This document shows positions 6,649 through 14,974 of a stretch of DNA of 17,623 bases, piece after piece. The notes under the pieces were generated by a model, which saw only the letters and a program-made list of their open reading frames with translations, was not told the DNA's origin and did not search any database. A program made the translations under genes and the position numbers. The stretch comes from an uncultured Parabacteroides sp. (GTDB lineage Bacteria; Bacteroidota; Bacteroidia; Bacteroidales; Tannerellaceae), in contig NZ_CABUOD010000060.1 in NCBI RefSeq assembly GCF_902493135.1, positions 1 to 17,623 of the forward strand, read 5' to 3'. Positions within the stretch are counted from its first letter, which is position 1. Each line of letters begins with the position of its first letter.

Positions 6649-7998
6649 ATGGAAAAAGAGATTTTGACTGACCGGGAGGTTTTGTTATTACGGAGAAAAC
6701 TGGACTTATTGCTCCGTACGGGAAAATTGCTGATGGAGAGTGCGGCGGATACGAACCGCATCGAACGGAACATGAAGCGTGTGGCTGCTTTCATGGGGAT
6801 TCCGGAAGAAAAGCTTCATCTGGATATCAGATGGACGATGATTATGGTGAATGTGAGCGACGAGACACATTCTTTTTCCAAATTCCAGAAGTGTGAGAAA
6901 CACGGTATCAATATGACGACCATTACGGAGGTCAGCCATTTGTCGTGGAAGGCGATCGAACAGGACTATTCGTTGGACCAGTATGAGGAAGAGCTTGAGC
7001 GGATTGCACATAAACCTCGTAACTATATGTCTTATCTGGTGGCGATCGGCGCCGGGTTCGCCTGTGGCGGTTTCTGTAAGTTGTTCGGTTGTGACTGGAT
7101 CGCATTTTTGTTTGCTTCTATTTGTGCATTTGTCGGATTCCGGATCCGGGCACGTTGTATCGAATTCGGGATTAACGTGTATATGAGTATTGCGATTGCG
7201 GCATTTGGGGCGACCTGCCTGGCATACGCTTCTTCTTTTTCGGGGCTGTCGTCCACGCCTTATCAGCCGTTGCTGGCTTGTGCCCTGTTTATCGTGCCGG
7301 GCGTGCCGTTGATCAACTTTGTGGATGACATGATCGATAATCATCTGCTTGTCGGAATTACGCGGGCGACCAATACGATGATGATGGTCGGGGCAATGAC
7401 GTTCGGGATTGCCTTTGCCATGCGGGTGTTGGTGATGAACGATATAGAGATCGATCATAAGTTCAGCGAGTTGAGTATGGTGCCGCATGATCCTTATTAC
7501 GTTTATGCCATCGCGGCGGCTATCGCGGCTATGGGCTTTTCGATGATCTTCAATATCCAGCGGCGTCTGCTGTGGGTGGTGGCTTTAGGGGGGATCATTG
7601 CGGTGTGTACCCGCAATTTCGTGAACTTCGAGTTGGGATATGGTCCGGTGATCGGTTCGTTTATGGGAAGTTTTGTCGTGAGCCTGATTGCGGTAAAGGC
7701 GGTCCATTGGTTCGATGTGCCGAATCACGTGCTGACGATCCCGTCTGTCATTCCGATGATTCCGGGAGTATTGATGTATCGTTCGTTGTTTGCCTTTATC
7801 AATCTGCACGGAGTGATTGGCGAAGTGACCAACGCTTTTGCCAACGGAATCAATTCGGCTTTGATCATCTTGTGTATCTCCTTAGGTGTTGCTGTACCGA
7901 ACATCTTCGCCCGCCGCTACATCGCCAAAGACCGCCAGCGTTATCTGGAAGAAGAACTTGAAAAACGCCGGCAGCGTGGCAAGTTCATCGAATGGTAG
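6649..7998 (+). CDS. Threonine/serine exporter family protein (fused ThrE, two domains)
   Basis: A 449-residue inner-membrane exporter. Residues 1-123 are a soluble ThrE domain whose conserved core reads LLMESAADTNRIERNMKRVA and EEKLHLDIRWTMIMVNV. About ten hydrophobic helices follow: the first five (about 125-255) complete PF06738, and a second set (about 275-425, PF12821) has GSFMGSFVVSLIAVKAVHWF and the PSVIPMIPGVLMYRSL motif. In many bacteria the two parts are separate genes; here they are fused as in Corynebacterium ThrE. ThrE exports threonine and serine using the proton gradient, so excess amino acid relief is the likely role. The exact substrate is inferred from the family only. Confidence 0.9.
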   Translation: MEKEILTDREVLLLRRKLDLLLRTGKLLMESAADTNRIERNMKRVAAFMGIPEEKLHLDIRWTMIMVNVSDETHSFSKFQKCEKHGINMTTITEVSHLSWKAIEQDYSLDQYEEELERIAHKPRNYMSYLVAIGAGFACGGFCKLFGCDWIAFLFASICAFVGFRIRARCIEFGINVYMSIAIAAFGATCLAYASSFSGLSSTPYQPLLACALFIVPGVPLINFVDDMIDNHLLVGITRATNTMMMVGAMTFGIAFAMRVLVMNDIEIDHKFSELSMVPHDPYYVYAIAAAIAAMGFSMIFNIQRRLLWVVALGGIIAVCTRNFVNFELGYGPVIGSFMGSFVVSLIAVKAVHWFDVPNHVLTIPSVIPMIPGVLMYRSLFAFINLHGVIGEVTNAFANGINSALIILCISLGVAVPNIFARRYIAKDRQRYLEEELEKRRQRGKFIEW

Positions 7999-8009
7999 CA
8001 GGATGATCC

Positions 8010-8510
8010 CTAAATATCATAATTCAGTGTCAGGCAAACCACCTTATCAGCTTTAAGGGAGGCTTTGACATCGATCAGGCGCTGGTTGCTGCTACCGCGG
8101 AAAAGGAGGCTCTCATCGCGTAAGGCCTGTTTGAATTTACCGTCTACCAAGACGTCGATGTATCGGAGCAGTTCCGCCTGTTTCGGATTGTTGAGAAGGC
8201 GTTCGAAAGTATAGCCGGTATAACACCAGATGTTTTTCCGGCTTTTTTCTTTGATCGCCTGTGCCAGTTCGGTGAAGCCTTCCGGCTGGAACATGGGGTC
8301 GCCGCCGCTGAAGGTCACGTTGGCAAAGTCATCTGCTAAGACTTTCTCCAAGATTTCTTCCGTCGAGACTTGTTTACCCTTTCTTATATCCCATGATTCG
8401 GGATTATGACAGCCCGGACAGGCGTTCGGACAACCCGCCGCATAGATCGCGGTCCGGAATCCCGGACCATCGACCGTCGTATCTTCTATAATATCAATGA
8501 TGGAAAGCAC
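8010..8510 (-). CDS. nrdG: Anaerobic ribonucleotide reductase activating protein (radical SAM)
   Basis: A 166-residue radical-SAM activase. The cluster-binding motif CPNACPGC puts Cys27, Cys31 and Cys34 around a [4Fe-4S] cluster. The SAM-contact motif FSGGDPMF follows, and the N-terminus carries the family signature EDTTVDGPGFR. The enzyme uses SAM and reductant to make the glycyl radical on NrdD. The start is GTG at 8510: an in-frame stop lies about 12 codons upstream with no ATG between. The gene follows nrdD after 102 AT-rich bases, so it is either in the same transcript or behind its own weak promoter. Its stop lies 11 bases from that of the convergent exporter gene. Confidence 0.96.
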   Translation of the reverse strand: MLSIIDIIEDTTVDGPGFRTAIYAAGCPNACPGCHNPESWDIRKGKQVSTEEILEKVLADDFANVTFSGGDPMFQPEGFTELAQAIKEKSRKNIWCYTGYTFERLLNNPKQAELLRYIDVLVDGKFKQALRDESLLFRGSSNQRLIDVKASLKADKVVCLTLNYDI

Positions 8511-8527
8511 TTTGGAAATTAAAACTT

Positions 8528-8578
8528 AAGAATTGAAAATTGAAACATAAAATGCTTGACTTACAATCTTCAATTCTT
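8528..8578. repeat. Ten-base perfect inverted repeat between nrdD and nrdG
   Basis: AAGAATTGAA at 8528-8537 and TTCAATTCTT at 8569-8578 are perfect inverses spaced 31 bases apart. The loop contains a tandem ATTGAAA unit. Such AT-rich stems may affect mRNA stability or act as a protein site. I do not call it a terminator because no U-run follows. Confidence 0.5.
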
Positions 8579-8612
8579 GGTTTATAATATATTGTTATAT
8601 CTCTCGCTGTTT

Positions 8613-10820
8613 TCAATTATGAACGACCCTGTCGTTTAGTTCCGCCAGTTTTGCCTTGTTCCAGCGGTCTGTCGTGCCGACCAGGTAACCGGTGATGCGC
8701 TGTAGTTTGTCGAGATGGGTGCTGCCGCATTTCGGGCATTTTTCCAGATGGGTTTCCGCATTTTCGTAGCCGCAGTCAAGGCAACGGTTGCGGTTGTGGT
8801 TGACAGAACCGTAACCGATGTTATAACGGTCCATCATATCGACAACCTGCATGATCACTTCCGGGTTATGGGTCGCGTCTCCATCCATCTCGACATAGAA
8901 GATATGGCCTCCGCGTGTCATCTCATGGTAGGGAGCTTCCACTTCCGCCTTGTGGCGGGCACTACATTTGTAGTAGACCGGGACATGGTTGGAGTTCGTA
9001 TAGTAGTCACGGTCCGTGATGCCGGGCAACGAACCGAATTTCTTGCGGTCACGGCGGGTGAACTTGCCCGACAAGCCCTCGGCCGGCGTTGCCAGTACAC
9101 TGTAATTATGCTGGTATTCTTCCGAGAACTGATTGGCCCGGTTGCGGATGTAACTGACGATCTTCAATCCTAACTCCTGCGAGTCCGCATCTTCGCCGTG
9201 GTGCTTGCCGGTAAGGGCGACCAGGCATTCCGCCAAGCCGATAAAGCCGATACCCAATGTGCCCTGGTTGATCACGGGAGCGATCGTGTCGTCAGGTTTC
9301 AATTTCTCGCTGCCCAGCCAGAGAGACGACATCAGCAACGGGAACTGTTTGGCATATGCCGTTTTCTGGAATTCCATGCGCTCGTGCAGTTGGCGGGCGG
9401 TTATATCCAGCATATGGTCGAGCTTGGCAAAGAATTGGGCGATCCGTTCTTCCTTGTTTTCGATAGGCATGCATTCGATGGCGAGGCGCACGATATTGAT
9501 CGTCGAGAACGAGAGGTTACCGCGGCCGATAGAAGTTTTCGGACCGAAACGGTTCTCGAATACACGTGTGCGGCATCCCATGGTCGCAACCTCATGCATA
9601 TAACGTTGCGGGTCGTCGGCACGCCAGTCTTCGCTCCGGTTGAATGTCGCGTCGAGGTTGAGGAAGTTCGGGAAGAAACGGCGGGCCGTCACCTTGCAGG
9701 CAAGCTGGTAAAGATCGTAGTTGCGGTCTTCCGGCAGATAGCTCACCCCGCGTTTCTTTTTCCATATCTGGATCGGAAAGATGGCCGTCTCGCCGTTGCC
9801 GACCCCGCGGTATGTACTTTTCAATATCTCGCGGATGATGCAGCGTCCTTCGGCCGAAGTGTCCGTCCCGTAGTTGATAGAGCTGAAAACCACCTGGTTG
9901 CCGCCACGGGAATGGATGGTGTTCATATTGTGGATAAAGGCTTCCATCGACTGGTGCACGCGGCTGACGGTTTTGTTGACGGCGTGCTGGATGATACGTT
10001 CGTCGCCGCCCAATCCTTCGAGCGGACGGTTCACATAGTCGTCCAGTTCCCGCTGGTAGAGATGCGAATAATCTTGCCCGTTCAGTTCTTCCAGGCTCTT
10101 GATTTCTTCGATGAAACTATTGCGCACGTAGGGAGCCAGGTAGAAATCGAATGCCGGGATCGCCTGGCCGCCGTGCATTTCGTTCTGGGCTGTTTCGAGC
10201 GAGATGCAGCCTAAGATACTGGCTGTTTCGATACGCTTTGCCGGACGTGATTCGCCGTGTCCGGCTGAAAAGCCGTATCTCAGGATGCGGTCCAACGGAT
10301 GTTGTACGCACGTGAGGCTTTTGGTCGGATAATAGTCTTTATCATGGATATGCAGGTAGTTGTTTTCCACCGCCTCCTTGACCTCTTCGCTCAGCAGGTA
10401 GTCGTCGACGAACGGCTTGGTCGTTTCGCTGGAGAACTTCATCATCATGCCCGCAGGCGTGTCGGCATTCATATTGGCATTCTCGCGGGTGATGTCGTTG
10501 GATTTGATATTGATGATCTCCAGGAACATATCGCGCGTCTTGGCTTTGCGGGCGATGCTGCGTTGGTTGCGGTAAGCAATGTATTTCTGTGCTACATCCT
10601 TGCGGCTGCTGTTCATCAGTTCCAACTCGACGGCGTCCTGGATAGCCTCGACAGTCATCTGCGTGTCGCCTTTGAAAGAAATATGGTCGGTGATCTGGCG
10701 GACCAGCTCCCGGTCTTCCCCGTTTTCCGTATGCAACATCGCTTTGCGGATAGCAGTCGCTATCTTCTCTTCGTTGAACCCGACGATACGTCCGTCACGT
10801 TTGATAACTGTCTGAATCAT
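8613..10820 (-). CDS. nrdD: Anaerobic (class III) ribonucleoside-triphosphate reductase
   Basis: A 735-residue glycyl-radical enzyme reducing NTPs to dNTPs without oxygen. Residues 1-90 are an ATP-cone regulatory domain (VIKRDGRIVGFNEEKIATAI). The catalytic barrel includes HIHDKDYYPTKSLTCVQHP and GGNQVVFSSINYGTD. Near the C-terminus four cysteines (Cys680, 683, 695, 698) form a zinc site in CLDCGYE and KCPKCGS. The glycyl-radical site RITGYLVG follows, with the radical glycine at about residue 711. The usual length is 700-740, so it is complete. nrdG follows 102 bases later and supplies the activase. The start codon ATG lacks a Shine-Dalgarno site. Activity needs an oxygen-free cell, in line with an anaerobe. 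Confidence 0.97.
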   Translation of the reverse strand: MIQTVIKRDGRIVGFNEEKIATAIRKAMLHTENGEDRELVRQITDHISFKGDTQMTVEAIQDAVELELMNSSRKDVAQKYIAYRNQRSIARKAKTRDMFLEIINIKSNDITRENANMNADTPAGMMMKFSSETTKPFVDDYLLSEEVKEAVENNYLHIHDKDYYPTKSLTCVQHPLDRILRYGFSAGHGESRPAKRIETASILGCISLETAQNEMHGGQAIPAFDFYLAPYVRNSFIEEIKSLEELNGQDYSHLYQRELDDYVNRPLEGLGGDERIIQHAVNKTVSRVHQSMEAFIHNMNTIHSRGGNQVVFSSINYGTDTSAEGRCIIREILKSTYRGVGNGETAIFPIQIWKKKRGVSYLPEDRNYDLYQLACKVTARRFFPNFLNLDATFNRSEDWRADDPQRYMHEVATMGCRTRVFENRFGPKTSIGRGNLSFSTINIVRLAIECMPIENKEERIAQFFAKLDHMLDITARQLHERMEFQKTAYAKQFPLLMSSLWLGSEKLKPDDTIAPVINQGTLGIGFIGLAECLVALTGKHHGEDADSQELGLKIVSYIRNRANQFSEEYQHNYSVLATPAEGLSGKFTRRDRKKFGSLPGITDRDYYTNSNHVPVYYKCSARHKAEVEAPYHEMTRGGHIFYVEMDGDATHNPEVIMQVVDMMDRYNIGYGSVNHNRNRCLDCGYENAETHLEKCPKCGSTHLDKLQRITGYLVGTTDRWNKAKLAELNDRVVHN

Positions 10821-10859
10821 GATAAATCTATTATTGAGGTTTGAATGTTTTTATGCCTG

Positions 10860-10890
10860 CAAAAGTATATAGTATAACAATGCGGTAAAC
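10860..10890 (-). promoter_or_regulatory. Candidate promoter of nrdD
   Basis: TACTTTTG at 10860-10867 fits TAnnTTTG. Nineteen bases upstream stands GTTT (10887-10890), a near match to TTTG. The leader would be about 35 bases. Confidence 0.5.
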
Positions 10891-10895
10891 TTTTT

Positions 10896-11096
10896 GGAAA
10901 ACTTTTATGCAGTTAAAATATGTCAATCACCTAATAATCATATATCGTTTTATTCAAAACGGAAAACTTTTTCTATTTAATACCGTTTTTAGCACTCCAA
11001 AAGTGCATACAAGACAGTTCTTCCCTGTGCGGATATTAATCATGCTGACACGAATTATACAAGCAAGCGGCGGAAAGTATTAATCGTAATCTATGC
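10896..11096 (-). other. Intergenic stretch upstream of nrdD with repeats and competing stems
   Basis: GGAAAACTTTT occurs twice in the same orientation (10896-10906 and 10961-10971), 65 bases apart, upstream of the nrdD promoter. On the minus strand CCGTTTT can pair either with an upstream AAAACGG (10983-10989) or with a downstream AAAACG (10946-10951), giving competing stems. Farther on, GCACT and AGTGC at 10992-11006 make a short stem. No convincing intrinsic terminator for the ATP synthase operon is visible, so read-through into nrdD or factor-dependent termination is possible. Confidence 0.35.
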
Positions 11097-11954
11097 TTAT
11101 TGCCCGCCCATAATATCCAGCAACTCGTTGGTGATGGCCTGCTGGCGGGTTTTGTTATATTGCAGGGTCAGTTCCTGGATCAGGTCGTTGGCGTTGTCGT
11201 TGGCCGTTTGCATCGCCATCATACGGGCGGCATGCTCGGAGGTCGTCGTGTCGAGCAACGTCGTGTAGACCGTCAGGTTGAGCAGCTTCGGGAAAAGCAA
11301 TGCCTGAAGGCTATCCGGCGACGGTTCCAGGATATAATCGATTGCCGGGGCGGTGTTTCCAACCGGAGCCTGCGGCAGGGCGACCGGCAGGTAGACTTTA
11401 TGGGTCAATACCTGTGTTGCCATATTCTTGAAATGATGGTAAAGCAGTTCCACCCGGTCGGCCTTGCCCGAAGAAAAGAGTTCCATCAGCTTTCCGGCGA
11501 GGCGGACCGCTTCTTCGTATGAAGGTTTCTCTCCTGAATGCAGAAAATCGTCTTCGGTCGCATAGCCCGCCTTGTGCAGTTCGTCGGCGATCTTTTTCCC
11601 GACGGGATAGAGGCGGACGGCGATGTGTTGTGCTTCTAATTCATGCAGACGGGCGGACAGTTCTTTCCATACGTTGGTATTGAACGTGCCGCACAGTCCG
11701 CTGCCGGATGAGAAGACGGCGATAGCGACCTGTTTCACCTCACGCTTTTCAGTGTAAGGTGATTCCAGATCGCATTCCGTACCTAAAAGACCGTTTAAGA
11801 TAGCGGAAAGCTTGTTTGCATAGAGGAGTGTGTGTTCGGTCAGCGTCTGGGTATGATGGAGCTTTGCCGAAGAGACCATTTTCATGGCTGCGGTAATCTT
11901 CTGCGTGCTCCGGATAGACGCGATCCGGACTTTTATTTCTTTTAATGATGCCAT
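11097..11954 (-). CDS. atpG: F1Fo ATP synthase gamma subunit
   Basis: The 285-residue central shaft of F1. It rotates inside the alpha3-beta3 ring and couples c-ring rotation to ATP formation. The N-terminal helix MASLKEIKVRIASIRSTQKITAAM and the C-terminal helix with NANDLIQELTLQYNKTRQQAITNELLDI are the family's two coiled-coil strands. The middle carries FSSGSGLCGTFN. Length is normal. Its ATG overlaps the end of atpA by 13 bases, so translation is likely coupled. It is the last gene of the operon. Confidence 0.97.
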   Translation of the reverse strand: MASLKEIKVRIASIRSTQKITAAMKMVSSAKLHHTQTLTEHTLLYANKLSAILNGLLGTECDLESPYTEKREVKQVAIAVFSSGSGLCGTFNTNVWKELSARLHELEAQHIAVRLYPVGKKIADELHKAGYATEDDFLHSGEKPSYEEAVRLAGKLMELFSSGKADRVELLYHHFKNMATQVLTHKVYLPVALPQAPVGNTAPAIDYILEPSPDSLQALLFPKLLNLTVYTTLLDTTTSEHAARMMAMQTANDNANDLIQELTLQYNKTRQQAITNELLDIMGGQ

Positions 11955-13528
11955 AATCTTGATACTGTTTTTGCCGTTTCTTCCAGTTTCTTCCGGATAT
12001 CGTCGTCGATGATTCCGGTTTTCAGGATGTCCAGTACATCGTGCTGGTGTGATGTGTGGAGTTCGCGCAGGAATTCCTTTTCGAAGTCGTGCACTTTATC
12101 CAGCGGGACTTCTTTCAGCAATCCCTGTGTACCGCAATAGAGGATGGCGATCTGGTCTTCGACAGGCATCGGGCTGTATTGGGGCTGTATCAGCAGTCGC
12201 GTGTTCTTTTGCCCCTTGTCGATCGTGAAAGCCGTTACGGCATCCATCTCGCCTCCGAATTTGGAGAACGATTCCAGTTCGCGAAACTGCGCCTGGTCGA
12301 TCTTCAGCGTCCCGGCCACCTTCTTCATCGCTTTCAGCTGGGCGTTGCCACCCACACGGGATACCGAGATACCGACGTTGATAGCCGGACGGTTTCCCTG
12401 GTTGAAGAGGTCGGTTTCGAGGAAGATCTGTCCGTCGGTGATGGAAATGACGTTCGTCGGGATGTAGGCCGACACGTCGCCCGCCTGTGTCTCGATGATC
12501 GGCAGGGCAGTGAGGGAGCCGCCGCCTTTCACCTTGTCCTTCATGCTGTCCGGCAGGTCGTTCATCTGCCGGGCCACTTCAGGCTGGTTGATGATCTTGG
12601 CAGCCCGTTCGAGCAGACGGGAGTGCAGGTAGAAGATGTCTCCCGGATAGGCCTCGCGTCCGGAAGGACGGCGCAGGATCAGGGATACCTCGCGATAGGC
12701 GACCGCCTGTTTCGAAAGGTCGTCATAGACCACCAAGGCATGACGTCCGCTGTCGCGGAAATACTCGCCGATGGCGGCGCCCGCAAAAGGAGCGAAATAT
12801 TGCATGGCTGCCGGATCGGATGCCGTCGCGCTGACAACGATCGTATAATCCATCGCCCCTTTTTCCTGCAACGTGTTGACGAGCGAGGCGACGGTAGAGC
12901 CTTTCTGCCCGATTGCCACATAGATGCAGTAGACCGGATTGCCCGCTTCGTAGTTGCCGCGCTGGTTGATGATCGTGTCGATGGCGATGGAGGTCTTTCC
13001 GGTCTGGCGGTCTCCGATGATCAGTTCGCGCTGTCCGCGTCCGATCGGGATCATCGCATCGACGGCCTTGATACCGGTCTGCAACGGCTCGTTGACCGGC
13101 TGGCGGAAGATAACGCCCGGTGCTTTGCGTTCGAGCGGCATCTCGCAGGTCTCTCCCGTTATTTCCCCCTTTCCGTCGATCGGGTTTCCGAGCGGGTCGA
13201 TCACACGTCCGATCATACCTTCGCTGACATTGATGGAAGCAATACGTCCTGTACGTTTGACGGTGTCGCCCTCTTTTATCCGGTCCGTCGGCCCCAGCAG
13301 GACAGCTCCCACATTGTCCTCTTCCAGGTTCATCACGATCGCCTCCATCCCGTTGTCGAACTGCAGGAGTTCGTTAGCCTCGGCATTGTCGAGGCCGTAA
13401 ATCCGAGCTACGCCATCGCTCACCTGGAGCACCGTACCCACTTCTTCCGTCCGGATGCCGGTGCTGATCCCTTCCAACTGCTGGCGCAGGATGGCGGAAA
13501 CTTCACTCACTTTTATCTGATCTGTCAT
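11942..13528 (-). CDS. atpA: F1Fo ATP synthase alpha subunit
   Basis: A 528-residue non-catalytic, nucleotide-binding F1 subunit. GDRQTGKTS at about residues 172-180 is the P-loop. The signature region PAINVGISVSRVGG holds the arginine that reaches into the catalytic site of beta. An in-frame extension of 24 codons exists upstream (to 13600), but it overlaps the end of atpH. MTDQIKVSEVSAILRQQL is the usual family N-terminus and is preceded by the purine-rich GAAAGAAG, so I place the start at 13528. atpH ends 13 bases upstream. Confidence 0.97.
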   Translation of the reverse strand: MTDQIKVSEVSAILRQQLEGISTGIRTEEVGTVLQVSDGVARIYGLDNAEANELLQFDNGMEAIVMNLEEDNVGAVLLGPTDRIKEGDTVKRTGRIASINVSEGMIGRVIDPLGNPIDGKGEITGETCEMPLERKAPGVIFRQPVNEPLQTGIKAVDAMIPIGRGQRELIIGDRQTGKTSIAIDTIINQRGNYEAGNPVYCIYVAIGQKGSTVASLVNTLQEKGAMDYTIVVSATASDPAAMQYFAPFAGAAIGEYFRDSGRHALVVYDDLSKQAVAYREVSLILRRPSGREAYPGDIFYLHSRLLERAAKIINQPEVARQMNDLPDSMKDKVKGGGSLTALPIIETQAGDVSAYIPTNVISITDGQIFLETDLFNQGNRPAINVGISVSRVGGNAQLKAMKKVAGTLKIDQAQFRELESFSKFGGEMDAVTAFTIDKGQKNTRLLIQPQYSPMPVEDQIAILYCGTQGLLKEVPLDKVHDFEKEFLRELHTSHQHDVLDILKTGIIDDDIRKKLEETAKTVSRLWHH

Positions 13529-13541
13529 ACTTCTTTCTTTT

Positions 13542-14084
13542 TTATCTGTTTTCGAGTAACCGGCTGCGGATGTCCCGTAGCTGGGTCGCATAGCTGGCAT
13601 CTATCCGGTAGTTCCCGATGCGCAGGCGGAAACCGCCGATCAGTTCCGGTTGCACGATGCCGGTAAATTCGATGGTGTTGCCTGTCTCTTCCCTCAACTT
13701 GTCCCGGAGATGTTCTTTCACTTCTTCGCCGACCGGTACGGCGGTGCTGAATTGCACACGGGTGATGCGTTTGTCTATCCTGTACAAATGGATATAGATA
13801 TGCGCCATGAAGAGCAGCAGGCTTTCCCGTTTATGTTCCAGCACGAGGTGCATAAAACGTTCATACAGGTCGGAGACCTCTATGCCGCCTGCCGCCGTCA
13901 GCAGCTTGAGCTTCTCCTCTGCCGGGAGGATCGGATTGCCGAGGGCAGCCCGCAACTCCGGTTCGAGCGAGAAGCTGTCTGCCAGCATCTTCATGTCGTC
14001 ATATACCCGCGTCTCCAGTCCTTTCTCCTTCGCGAGGGAGAAAAGGGCTTTCGCATACCGGGAAGAGATTGTTCCTATATCCAT
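13542..14084 (-). CDS. atpH: F1Fo ATP synthase delta subunit (OSCP)
   Basis: A 180-residue stalk subunit that ties the top of F1 to the b subunits. The N-terminal helical domain (RYAKALFSLAKEKGLE) and the C-terminal signature PELIGGFRLRIGNYRIDAS match the OSCP/delta family. Length is normal. It starts 3 bases after the atpF stop, which suggests coupled translation. Confidence 0.95.
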   Translation of the reverse strand: MDIGTISSRYAKALFSLAKEKGLETRVYDDMKMLADSFSLEPELRAALGNPILPAEEKLKLLTAAGGIEVSDLYERFMHLVLEHKRESLLLFMAHIYIHLYRIDKRITRVQFSTAVPVGEEVKEHLRDKLREETGNTIEFTGIVQPELIGGFRLRIGNYRIDASYATQLRDIRSRLLENR

Positions 14085-14087
14085 ACG

Positions 14088-14588
14088 TTACGATTTACAA
14101 AACGATACCTCATCCAACAGCCGGTCGATGATTTGTTGTTGTTCCTTGTCTCGGCTGATCTTTTCTTTCATCACCTTCTCTGCTATGGCGATCGAGAGGT
14201 CGGCAATCTCGGAACGGACTTCGCGGATTGCTCTCTCCTTCTCCTCGCGGATACGCCGGGCAGCCTCTTCCACCTGCAAACGGGTTTCGGCGGCAGCTTT
14301 CCGGTGAGCTTCGTCAATGATTTGTTCCTTTTCGGCAAAGGCTTCTTTCAGGATGGCATTCTGCTTTTCCTTTGCTTCGGCAAGTATCCGGGCTCCTTCG
14401 GCCTGGATATTGGCAAGCTGTTCATTCGCCTGGCGGGCCGTTTCAAGTGAGTTGTCGATGTAAGCTTTCCGTTGTTCCACCGCCTTGATGATGACAGGGA
14501 ACCCGTATTTGGAAAGGATAGCAAAGACAATCCCGAATGAAACGATCATCCAGAACAGAAGCCCCGAATCCGGTGTTAATAATGACAT
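14088..14588 (-). CDS. atpF: F1Fo ATP synthase b subunit
   Basis: A 166-residue peripheral stalk protein. One membrane helix at about residues 9-30 (LLFWMIVSFGIVFAILSKYG) is followed by a long charged, alanine- and glutamate-rich helix to the C-terminus that forms the coiled coil of the stator. No second b-type gene is present here, so a homodimer is expected. It follows atpE by 14 bases. Confidence 0.96.
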   Translation of the reverse strand: MSLLTPDSGLLFWMIVSFGIVFAILSKYGFPVIIKAVEQRKAYIDNSLETARQANEQLANIQAEGARILAEAKEKQNAILKEAFAEKEQIIDEAHRKAAAETRLQVEEAARRIREEKERAIREVRSEIADLSIAIAEKVMKEKISRDKEQQQIIDRLLDEVSFCKS

Positions 14589-14602
14589 AACCTGTTACTT
14601 TT

Positions 14603-14857
14603 TTATTGGAACAAAGCCAGGAAACATACAACGATCGCAAATAGTGCCACACCTTCGATCAAAGCTCCCATGATCAGCATGGAAGTACGGATTTCACCGG
14701 CGGCGGAAGGCTGGCGTCCGATTGATTCGACAGCCCCCTTGCCGATCAGCCCGATACCCAGGCCGGCGCCGATGGCGGCGAACCCGGCTCCTATTGTTGC
14801 ACCTAATTTAGCCATTCCCATTCCGGTTGCTGCTTGTAATAAAATTGTTGATAACAT
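14603..14857 (-). CDS. atpE: F1Fo ATP synthase c subunit (proteolipid)
   Basis: An 84-residue two-helix hairpin that builds the rotating c-ring. The first helix holds the glycine-rich run GAGFAAIGAGLGIGLIG, the loop has the conserved RQP (48-50), and the ion-carrying acid is Glu68 in ALIEGVALF. The residues that mark sodium-binding rings are missing: Ile stands where Gln32 and Gly where Ser66 of Ilyobacter would be. This favours proton specificity. The start has no Shine-Dalgarno site, but the 30 bases before it are A/T-rich and follow the three hairpins. Confidence 0.97.
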   Translation of the reverse strand: MLSTILLQAATGMGMAKLGATIGAGFAAIGAGLGIGLIGKGAVESIGRQPSAAGEIRTSMLIMGALIEGVALFAIVVCFLALFQ

Positions 14858-14906
14858 AGTGTTTGACTTTATTAATTAGTGATTTTAAAATATCTTTATC
14901 TCTTGT

Positions 14907-14974
14907 CGTCTTAAGTCTAAGACGGATGTCGTCTCAGAGCAGAGACGAGGTGCGTCTTAAGCTTGCGACGCGCC
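14907..14974 (-). promoter_or_regulatory. Three consecutive hairpins between atpB and atpE
   Basis: Three stems sit back to back in the 122-base gap. They are 14907-14924 (CGTCTTA/TAAGACG, 4-base loop), 14929-14948 (TCGTCTC/GAGACGA, 6-base loop) and 14949-14974 (GGTGCGTC/GACGCGCC with one G-U, 10-base loop). In the transcript the third begins 5 bases after the atpB stop. Each stem shares a CGTC core, so the block looks like a repeated palindromic element. None has a U-tail, so terminators are unlikely. A role in RNA processing or in protecting the downstream atpE message is an inference. Confidence 0.8.

Noticed and set aside
9198..10214. 338-codon open frame on the plus strand, antisense to nrdD
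   Set aside because: It shadows a full-length, motif-complete nrdD and has no protein-like features or promoter of its own.
10992..11006. GCACT/AGTGC stem as terminator of the ATP synthase operon
   Set aside because: Only five pairs, and in the operon's direction it is followed by A-rich, not U-rich, sequence.
13529..13600. 24-codon N-terminal extension of atpA
   Set aside because: It overlaps the conserved end of atpH, and the family N-terminus begins at MTDQIKVSEV (13528).
12056..13666. 536-codon open frame on the plus strand, antisense to atpA
   Set aside because: It lies wholly over atpA and the end of atpH, both certain. Its translation has no recognisable domain and reflects the GC-rich third positions of the true genes.
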